Assembly: GCA_964511865.1 (NCBI GenBank)
Contig: CAZEHW010000202.1
Span: 1-6,615, forward strand
Length of the DNA: 6,615 nucleotides
Source of the DNA: ChocPot-Mid sp964511865
GTDB lineage: Bacteria; Bacteroidota; Ignavibacteria; Kapaibacteriales; UBA2268
Reading direction: 5' to 3'
Part shown: positions 1 through 5,508 of the stretch, in pieces
Position numbering within the stretch: position 1 is the stretch's first letter
Layout: each line of letters begins with the position of its first letter
Program-made: the position numbers and the translations under genes
The notes under the pieces: model-generated
Seen by the model: the letters and a program-made list of their open reading frames with translations, nothing else
What the model was told of the DNA's origin: nothing
Database searches by the model: none

Positions 1-1125
1 AATCTTCTCGGTCGTTTTTACATCACCAAGGAATTTATATGCTAACGATGTACCTTCAATACCTAATGACATACTGATAATATTTTCGGGATTATATGCC
101 ACACCTAATGCCAGTTTTCCAAGAGGTCCGAATTTTGAATAAGCGGCAGTTAGCTCGCCATAAGGACTAACTGTACCATAAAATTCTTCTCCGGTGTATC
201 GGTATGAAGCACCAACCCATGTCAGGTTTGGTTCGTATTGAAAATTGTAATTTTCACCGGACTGGTTAAACGAATACATTTGAAGTGATTCTTTTCCGGC
301 AACTATTCCTGCACTATGATTTTCATTGAATTTATATTTAACTGCCACTCCGATATTATTCATAATTGAAAATGGTTCGGGCTCTATTGTTCTGCTTGGT
401 AAAAATGCAAGACCTGTCATACCCTTGACTTCCAATTCAAGGTTCATAATATTGAATTCAGGCAGTGAAAATGCACCAACATTTTCGTTTTGATATAAGA
501 CGGCATAATCATTGTTTGGCTGATTAATGGTTACTTTCGATGAACTGTTATACATTGTTTCAGCGGAGCTGAAAATATGGCTGTATGGCTCTTGAACTAC
601 CACATTCTGATTCTCATTTTCAACGATATTTGTATTTGTTGCAGGAATATTTTTACTTTCTGAAGTTTTTACAACAGGTATAACTGAAGCAGGAACTTCA
701 GCAATTTCATTTGTTTTTGTTACTGATGATGATGCTAAATTGTTTTGAATATTGTCATTGTTTCCGGTATTAACAGCGAAAAATACGAAAGCAGTAACAA
801 ATGCACCTACTGCTGCAGATAGTAGGGGAGTTGTCAAATGCTTAAATTTTGATACAAATCCAGCCGATGCGGCGGCTGCCATTGGCATTGGAGGATTAAA
901 ACCTGCCGATACAAATAAACTATTGGTTAGACTTGCCGGCGGGCTTAACGCAACTTTATCGGCATTAAAACCCTTAGAAATCGAAACAGCCTGTTGAAAC
1001 TCAAATTGTAATTCGGAATCTTTTGCTAAAGCTCCGAATAAGACATTTTGCTCAACACCGTTTGTTTCTCCGTCCATAAACCGAAAAATTAAATCGGTGT
1101 ATGAATTTTCGTTGAAAGCATTCAT
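1..1125 (-). CDS. Membrane-anchored anti-sigma-like protein with a beta-barrel-like C-terminal region (partial, 3' end off window)
   Basis: An open frame of 375 codons runs from the ATG at 1125 to the window edge without a stop, so the C-terminus is missing. Residues 1-60 form a short acidic segment (FMDGE at 16-20) resembling the start of anti-sigma factors, but the zinc-binding HxxxCxxC motif of ZAS proteins is absent. A single hydrophobic helix lies at about 99-119, preceded by KFKH, which predicts a cytoplasmic N-terminus. Residues 120-220 are a polar linker rich in Ser, Thr, Asn and Glu. From about 225 the sequence alternates polar and non-polar residues with many Gly, Tyr and Phe (for example VGASYRYTG near 304-312), as in outer-membrane beta-strands. 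The gene follows the ECF sigma gene by 34 bases, and this order supports an anti-sigma role. The ribosome binding site is not evident. The role is inferred from context; the C-terminal fold is a guess from pattern and could instead be a periplasmic beta-sandwich. Confidence 0.72.
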   Translation of the reverse strand, partial: MNAFNENSYTDLIFRFMDGETNGVEQNVLFGALAKDSELQFEFQQAVSISKGFNADKVALSPPASLTNSLFVSAGFNPPMPMAAAASAGFVSKFKHLTTPLLSAAVGAFVTAFVFFAVNTGNNDNIQNNLASSSVTKTNEIAEVPASVIPVVKTSESKNIPATNTNIVENENQNVVVQEPYSHIFSSAETMYNSSSKVTINQPNNDYAVLYQNENVGAFSLPEFNIMNLELEVKGMTGLAFLPSRTIEPEPFSIMNNIGVAVKYKFNENHSAGIVAGKESLQMYSFNQSGENYNFQYEPNLTWVGASYRYTGEEFYGTVSPYGELTAAYSKFGPLGKLALGVAYNPENIISMSLGIEGTSLAYKFLGDVKTTEKI

Positions 1126-1159
1126 TATATTTTCTGCAGTTAAAAATTATACAAAACAA

Positions 1160-1732
1160 TTATTTTTTTACATCAGTTTTTTCAAAATACGGGGCAAGTA
1201 TCTCTCTAATAATTTGCTTGCCTCTTGTTACCCGGTTCCTGACAGTTGAAATCGGTAAATTTAAAAATTCAGACATATCCTGATATGTCATGTCATAATA
1301 TACCTGTAAAACAACAGATTCCCGCTGTTCATCCGATAATAGATCCAAAGCCGAAATGATTATTTTTGATACTTCCGATCTTTCCAGTCTATTATCTTCC
1401 ATTCCAAAATCAAAATCTTCAAGAGAATAAATCTTTGTTTTTCTTTGTCTGTTAAGATTTAAACAAAGATTTCGGGCTATTCTCAGTAAGAACGCCTGAA
1501 CATTCGTCATTTCACGTTCTTGTTCAGTAGTTTTCAAAAAACTCAGAAAAGTTTCCTGAAATATATCTTCTGCCAAGTCTTCACTTCCAAGAATCCTTCT
1601 GCAATAAGCATAAATACCACGAGAATACCTCGTATATAGTTCGGCAAAAGCATCCTCTCTTTGCCTGGCATCACCTGTTTTTACCAGCAAATAAAGCTGC
1701 TTGTCATTATATTTTGACAAATCTTTCTTCAT
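1160..1732 (-). CDS. ECF-family RNA polymerase sigma factor
   Basis: This 190-residue protein has the length and layout of an extracytoplasmic-function sigma-70 factor, which directs RNA polymerase to a specific promoter set in response to envelope or other signals. Region 2 spans about residues 26-95 and includes the characteristic DLAEDIFQETF segment (52-62) followed by FLLRIARNLCLNLNRQ (81-96), the part that contacts core polymerase and the -10 element. Region 4 spans about 125-178, with LLSDEQRESVVLQ and a helix-turn-helix around 150-172 (ISTVRNRVTRGKQ) that would read the -35 element. The ATG at 1732 is preceded by a weak AAGG. The gene lies upstream of, and in the same direction as, a membrane protein with anti-sigma features, the usual arrangement for ECF factors, and both are probably co-transcribed. 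The specific ECF subgroup and signal cannot be told from the sequence. Confidence 0.95.
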   Translation of the reverse strand: MKKDLSKYNDKQLYLLVKTGDARQREDAFAELYTRYSRGIYAYCRRILGSEDLAEDIFQETFLSFLKTTEQEREMTNVQAFLLRIARNLCLNLNRQRKTKIYSLEDFDFGMEDNRLERSEVSKIIISALDLLSDEQRESVVLQVYYDMTYQDMSEFLNLPISTVRNRVTRGKQIIREILAPYFEKTDVKK

Positions 1733-1790
1733 TGAACCTTATGTTTTTATAAAGGGTAAAAAAACTTATTTGGCTTTTGCACCACTTTAT

Positions 1791-1827
1791 ATTATATATT
1801 ATAACAAAAACGTTAATTTTGTTTCAG
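1791..1827 (-). promoter_or_regulatory. Possible promoter of the ECF sigma/anti-sigma operon
   Basis: On the minus strand a TATAAT hexamer (1798-1803, overlapped by further TA-rich sequence down to 1791) lies 18 bases downstream of CTGAAA (1822-1827), which is a poor match to a -35 element. It sits about 60-90 bases upstream of the sigma factor ATG. In such AT-rich DNA a TATAAT match is expected by chance, so this is only a candidate. Confidence 0.2.
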
Positions 1828-1931
1828 TTAATTTCAATTTTCTTAAAATAATAAAAAAAATACAATTCTTATGCCAAAATATTTGTTTTTGAATAATTTA
1901 CGACATCTGACTATAAAAACTGAAATTTTCT

Positions 1932-1939
1932 TAAATTTG
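1932..1939 (+). promoter_or_regulatory. Possible Bacteroidota-type -7 element (TAnnTTTG) upstream of the GH2-like gene
   Basis: TAAATTTG fits the TAnnTTTG -7 consensus of Bacteroidota housekeeping promoters and lies 53 bases upstream of the preferred ATG at 1993. No clear TTTG is found at the expected -33 spacing (around 1908-1912 the sequence is TGACT), so the assignment is tentative. It would give a leader of roughly 45 bases. Confidence 0.3.
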
Positions 1940-1992
1940 TAATCTTGTTAATTGTTAAAACGAAAAAGAATGTTCAAATTAATGGTGATAAT

Positions 1993-2937
1993 ATGATTAG
2001 AAATAAATGGATATTTTTCTTATTGCTGATATTTATGATTCAGGGTGTTACTTATGCAAATAAATCACCTTATAAATCATTTACTAAATCACAATTGTTT
2101 GAATTAGTACCATCAACAACTAGGTTTATAGAAAATTTGAGATATAAGTGGCAATTATCACTTGATGGCGATAGCTGGGAAAAAATTTCACTTCCTTATT
2201 ATGTCCCGAAAAATTCTGAAATACAATTAAAAAGAAATATAAGAATTGACAAGTCAATATTATATTCAAGTGTATGGCATCTTTATTTTTTAGGCATTGA
2301 TGATGAAGTCGAGGTCTATCTGAATTCACAATTTGTTGGGAGATATTTTGGAAATATGACACCGTTTATGGTTAAAATTCCTCCCAAATTAATGATAAAG
2401 GAATCAAATACAATCTTATTGAAAATTTTGCCTTCCCGTTCATCTTCAAGGCAAATCAAAGAACAGAACCTTTATACAAAGAAAGTTAATACAGGCAGTC
2501 TAAGAGAAATATTATTAGTCGGTACTCCACAAATATGGGTCAGTGATTTAAAATACCGGATGAACTTTAATTCTGATTATACAAAAGGTTTTGTGAATGC
2601 TACTGTTAAGATTTCTTCCGGCATCCTTGAGCAAATTTTCCATAATTTAAAGAAAGATTCCCTTTCAGATGCAAAAGTTGATTTAAATCTCGAAGCATTA
2701 ATAATGGATAAATCAACAGGAGAAGTAGTTGGAAAAAGTCCGGTTTTACCAATTGAAATTCAAAGTGAAAGAACAATCAAAGAAAATATATCACTTGCTG
2801 TAAACAATCCTGAACTTTGGGATATTAACAATCCTAAATTATACCAACTAATAATACGAGTATCTAAAGCAGATGTATTGATTGATGAATACAGTTCAAA
2901 TTTAGGATTTCATGAGATTTCAATAACAAAATGGTAA
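1993..2937 (+). CDS. 5' half of frameshifted GH2-like protein: signal peptide, sugar-binding-like jelly roll and Ig-like domain
   Basis: I prefer the ATG at 1993 (weak GGTGA at 1984-1988) over an upstream in-frame TTG at 1945, because it puts a signal peptide exactly at the N-terminus: MIRNK, a hydrophobic core, and a likely cleavage after TYA (residue 22). The product of 314 residues matches the first two domains of glycoside hydrolase family 2. A beta-rich N-terminal domain (about 50-190) contains WHLYFLGIDDEVEVYLNSQF (95-114) and ends in GSLREILLVGTPQIWVSDL (168-186), the counterpart of the GH2 'GI.RdV.L..tp...I.dl' segment. An Ig-like domain follows, with LWDINNPKLY (275-284), equivalent to the GH2 'lWs..nP.LY' signature. 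The frame closes at TAA just where the catalytic barrel should begin. On its own it would be a secreted, soluble, barrel-less fragment. Confidence 0.8.
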   Translation: MIRNKWIFFLLLIFMIQGVTYANKSPYKSFTKSQLFELVPSTTRFIENLRYKWQLSLDGDSWEKISLPYYVPKNSEIQLKRNIRIDKSILYSSVWHLYFLGIDDEVEVYLNSQFVGRYFGNMTPFMVKIPPKLMIKESNTILLKILPSRSSSRQIKEQNLYTKKVNTGSLREILLVGTPQIWVSDLKYRMNFNSDYTKGFVNATVKISSGILEQIFHNLKKDSLSDAKVDLNLEALIMDKSTGEVVGKSPVLPIEIQSERTIKENISLAVNNPELWDINNPKLYQLIIRVSKADVLIDEYSSNLGFHEISITKW

Positions 2938-2950
2938 CCCCGTCTTTTCT

Positions 2951-4585
2951 TTGAATGGAGTAAAACTTGATATTAAAGGAGTTGATTATATTGAAGATTA
3001 TTATCATACCGGACAAAGTTTAAGTATGAAAAGAATGGATAAAGATATTAGAAATATTAAAACTTTGGGTGCTAACGTAGTAAGAGTCAGGTATGCCATG
3101 CCAAACCCTTATTTCATTAAACTTTGTAACAAATATGGATTGTTTGTTATGATTGAATTACCTGTTTATGATGTTCCTAACGCAATCATTGGCTCTGATG
3201 AAATTAAAGTCAGGATGAAAAACATTAGTGAGAAGATGATAAATGCGTATAGTAATGACCCATCTGTTTTTGCATGGGGAATATACGAAGGCGTATATGA
3301 AAATTCTAATGAGAGAATTGATTTTAATAATTTTATTGTTCCAATCATCAAGAAATATTCTAATTTACCCATATATAAATCAGTATTAATTAATTCAGAT
3401 AGTGTAAAAACTGAAAATTTTGATTTTATTTTAGTTAGACAAATAGGTGTCAAAGAAAATTTTGAAAAAATAAAAAGCAACATAACTAATATTAAGAAAA
3501 ATAATCATGATAAACCTATTATATTTAATTACGGTATGATGGTTCAGCCGGAGAATCATAATGGTTACTCTGACCCACTCTCGACTGAATCACAGGCAAA
3601 TTATATTTTCAAACTATATTATTTATCAAAGTCCTTGAAACTTGCCGGTTCATTAATTTGGTCTTTTAATGATTATCAGTTAAATAATCCTGTCTTGATG
3701 TTAAATAACGATAATAAATTAGTCAGTACTTCAGGTTTACTTGACCGCTTCAGACAGCAGAGATTATTATATTCAACTATTCAAACATTATTTAATAACG
3801 AAAAAGACCCTTTGTTTTATGCCGGAAGTTACGATGAAGAATCACCTATATCGTTTATTATTTATGGTGTAGTAATTATTTTAGTCTTTCTGTTACTTGT
3901 TAACAGATTTAAAAGATTCAGGGAATACTTGTTCCGTTCTTTCTTCAGACCATATAATTTTTATGCTGATATTCGTGACCAGAGAATAATTTCTACAATA
4001 CAAACATATGTACTCGGTTTGCTGATTTCTTTATCATTTGGATTGCTATTATCAGCATTGCTTTACTTTTACAAATCAAGTGAGAGTCTCCAGTTTATCT
4101 TAATGTTTGCTTTGCCGAGTGCCGGGCTTCAGGATTTTGTTTATGGACTTATCTGGATGCCTCACTATTTAATTCCCTTTATTGCAATTATTTTCTTTAG
4201 CTTTATCTTTCTGATTTCTTCATTCATTAAGCTGTCTTCAGTTTTTGTTAAAGCAAGAATATTTTTTAATGATTCATATACAATTGCAATATGGTCGTCA
4301 GCACCAATATTATTAATGATGGTTTATGGAATTATTTTAAACAGAATATTATATGTTTATCCTTGGTTGATGTGGTTAATAATTCCATCAACTTTAGCTG
4401 TAATTATATGGGTAATACTCAGGATTTTCAAAGCAATTGCCGTGGTTTTTGATATTAAATCAATCAAATCATACTTTATTGGCTTTGTATTTTTGCTTGT
4501 CATTACTATTGCATTTTTATCAATTTATGAATATAAATTGGGTGCACTATCTTATTGTCAATATTTATATGATGTTTTATTGTAA
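2951..4585 (+). CDS. 3' half of frameshifted GH2-like protein: degenerate TIM barrel fused to a polytopic membrane domain
   Basis: The open frame begins near 2951 (TTG, no ribosome binding site; the first in-frame ATG is 3026), so it is unlikely to be translated independently. Numbering from 2951, residues 1-285 are a GH2-type TIM barrel: LNGVKLDIKGVDYIEDYY at the start, DIRNIKTLGANVVRVRY (32-48), YFIKLCNKYGLFVMIELPV (54-72), and GSLIWSFNDYQ (233-243) near the end. Key positions are altered. The acid/base motif reads WGIYEG (109-114) instead of W-S-x-G-N-E, and the nucleophile position in KPIIFNYG (188-195) is Asn193 instead of Glu. Residues 300-526 contain six clear membrane helices (about 300-318, 352-375, 404-428, 444-466, 468-493, 506-526) and one weak one near 380-400. 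The Arg/Lys-rich stretch after the first helix (319-333) predicts that the barrel is periplasmic. The membrane part vaguely resembles Yip1-type domains. It ends 17 bases before purC. Confidence 0.8.
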   Translation: MNGVKLDIKGVDYIEDYYHTGQSLSMKRMDKDIRNIKTLGANVVRVRYAMPNPYFIKLCNKYGLFVMIELPVYDVPNAIIGSDEIKVRMKNISEKMINAYSNDPSVFAWGIYEGVYENSNERIDFNNFIVPIIKKYSNLPIYKSVLINSDSVKTENFDFILVRQIGVKENFEKIKSNITNIKKNNHDKPIIFNYGMMVQPENHNGYSDPLSTESQANYIFKLYYLSKSLKLAGSLIWSFNDYQLNNPVLMLNNDNKLVSTSGLLDRFRQQRLLYSTIQTLFNNEKDPLFYAGSYDEESPISFIIYGVVIILVFLLLVNRFKRFREYLFRSFFRPYNFYADIRDQRIISTIQTYVLGLLISLSFGLLLSALLYFYKSSESLQFILMFALPSAGLQDFVYGLIWMPHYLIPFIAIIFFSFIFLISSFIKLSSVFVKARIFFNDSYTIAIWSSAPILLMMVYGIILNRILYVYPWLMWLIIPSTLAVIIWVILRIFKAIAVVFDIKSIKSYFIGFVFLLVITIAFLSIYEYKLGALSYCQYLYDVLL

Positions 4586-4592
4586 TTTTATT

Positions 4593-4598
4593 AGGAGG
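4593..4598 (+). promoter_or_regulatory. Consensus Shine-Dalgarno AGGAGG for purC
   Basis: AGGAGG lies four bases before the ATG at 4603. It is the only perfect ribosome binding site in the window, fixes the purC start, and suggests efficient independent translation downstream of the broken GH2-like gene. Confidence 0.85.
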
Positions 4599-4602
4599 AT
4601 TA

Positions 4603-5484
4603 ATGGGACCAATATTTAAAACAAATTTCGAAGATTTAAAATTATTTAGAAGCGGAAAAGTCCGTGATGTTTATGAGTTTGATGATTCACTGCTGATTGT
4701 TGCAAGTGACAGAATCTCCGCTTTTGATGTTATTATGAATGATCCAATACCCGGAAAGGGTGAAATATTATCAAAAATTTCTGTTTTTTGGTTTGATATA
4801 ACTAAATCAGTAATTCCGAATCATTTTATTACAAATAATGTAGAAGAATATCCTGAAGTTTGCAGAAAATATGCTTCTGAATTAAAAGGCAGGTCAATGC
4901 TTGTTAAGAAATGTAAACCATTGGCAATTGAATGTATTGTTCGTGGTTATATTACAGGGTCAGGATGGAAAGAATATTTAAAGCAGGGAACGGTAACAGG
5001 TATTCCTTTACCTTCAGGATTAGTTGAATTTCAGCAATTACCCGAACCAATTTTTACACCATCAACAAAAGCTGAAGAAGGACATGATGAGAATATTTCT
5101 TTTGATAAAGCTGCCGATATTGTAGGAAAGGAAATTGCAGAACAAGTCAGGGATACGTCAATTGCTCTATATAAATTTGGTGCAGAATATCTTGAAAAAA
5201 ATAATTTGATACTAGCAGATACAAAATTTGAATTCGGTTTAGATGAAAATAATAACCTAATTTTAATTGATGAAGCTTTAACACCCGATTCTTCTCGCTT
5301 CTGGCAAAAGGATGTTTATCAGCCGGGAAAATCGCCTGTTCAATTTGATAAGCAAATTTTAAGAAATTATTTATTATCATTGGACTGGAATCAAAAACCA
5401 CCTGCACCGAAATTGCCTGATGAAGTTATAACAAAAACAGGTGAAAAGTATCAAGAAGCTTTGGACATGATTGTTCATGATTAA
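4603..5484 (+). CDS. purC: Phosphoribosylaminoimidazole-succinocarboxamide synthase (SAICAR synthetase)
   Basis: The product (293 residues) is a complete SAICAR synthetase, the cytoplasmic ATP-dependent enzyme that joins CAIR and L-aspartate to make SAICAR in de novo purine synthesis. Recognisable family motifs appear in order: GKVRDVYE (18-25) in the nucleotide-binding part, ASDRISAFDV (34-43), ECIVRGYITGSGWKEY (110-125), FTPSTKAEEGHDENI (151-165), ADTKFEFG (205-212) and IDEALTPDSSRFW (222-234). The length agrees with the longer, roughly 290-300-residue, single-domain form of the enzyme, and nothing is missing. The start is set by the AGGAGG four bases upstream. No other purine gene is visible nearby, so the gene stands outside a pur cluster, at least within this window. 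It probably shares a transcript with the upstream gene, given the 17-base gap, and perhaps with the downstream protease gene. Confidence 0.97.
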   Translation: MGPIFKTNFEDLKLFRSGKVRDVYEFDDSLLIVASDRISAFDVIMNDPIPGKGEILSKISVFWFDITKSVIPNHFITNNVEEYPEVCRKYASELKGRSMLVKKCKPLAIECIVRGYITGSGWKEYLKQGTVTGIPLPSGLVEFQQLPEPIFTPSTKAEEGHDENISFDKAADIVGKEIAEQVRDTSIALYKFGAEYLEKNNLILADTKFEFGLDENNNLILIDEALTPDSSRFWQKDVYQPGKSPVQFDKQILRNYLLSLDWNQKPPAPKLPDEVITKTGEKYQEALDMIVHD

Positions 5485-5508
5485 AATATGTATTAATAAT
5501 ATTAGCTA

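Larger units (their letters stand above)
1733..1992. promoter_or_regulatory. Divergent AT-rich intergenic region between the ECF sigma operon and the GH2-like gene
   Basis: About 260 very AT-rich bases separate two genes that point away from each other, so promoters for both should lie here. I see no convincing gene, tRNA or strong hairpin in it. The heptamer GTTAATT occurs at 1812, 1827 and 1947; the first two copies are 15 bases apart, but such AT-rich repeats may be chance. Confidence 0.6.
1993..4585 (+). pseudogene. Frameshifted GH2-like membrane protein gene (whole locus)
   Basis: The two adjacent open frames described separately are halves of one gene. The upstream frame ends at TAA 2935-2937 just after a strand typical of the GH2 domain boundary (LGFHEISIT). 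The downstream frame resumes with N-G-N-P-V-F-S-L-N-G-V-K-L-D-I-K-G-V-D, the classical GH2 junction in which a '.NG..f.LNGkp..lkGvn' segment enters the TIM barrel. Removing one A from the AAAA run at 2928-2931 joins them as ...ITNGNPVFSLNGVKL... and yields one 863-codon frame from 1993 to the stop at 4583-4585. Both halves are otherwise open, so the lesion is either very recent or a sequencing/assembly error in a short homopolymer. Confidence 0.8.

Noticed and set aside
752..997. Open frame on the plus strand inside the anti-sigma-like gene
   Set aside because: It lies antisense to a continuous 375-codon frame with clear domain structure; low-complexity, no ribosome binding site, no recognisable family.
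1701..1892. Plus-strand open frame overlapping the sigma factor start
   Set aside because: It is mostly AT-rich intergenic sequence translated into Lys/Phe/Asn/Ile-rich residues, and overlaps the sigma factor N-terminus on the other strand.
2126..2362. Minus-strand open frame within the GH2-like gene
   Set aside because: Antisense to a recognisable GH2 N-terminal domain, with no start signals.
2926..2940. Programmed ribosomal frameshift at the GH2 junction
   Set aside because: The +1 change would need slippage on ACA-AAA-TGG-TAA, which offers no favourable re-pairing, no rare codon or CTT-TGA-like site and no upstream Shine-Dalgarno stimulator; an extra A is simpler.
3166..3483. Minus-strand open frame of about 105 codons within the GH2-like barrel
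   Set aside because: Antisense shadow of the conserved barrel region; hydrophobic by chance from AT-rich codons.
4437..4619. Plus-strand open frame overlapping the end of the membrane domain and the purC start
   Set aside because: Out of frame with both real genes and without its own ribosome binding site.
5485..5508. Terminator between purC and the protease gene
   Set aside because: The 24 bases contain no inverted repeat able to form a stem; the A8 run is inside the next coding region and on the wrong strand for a U tract.
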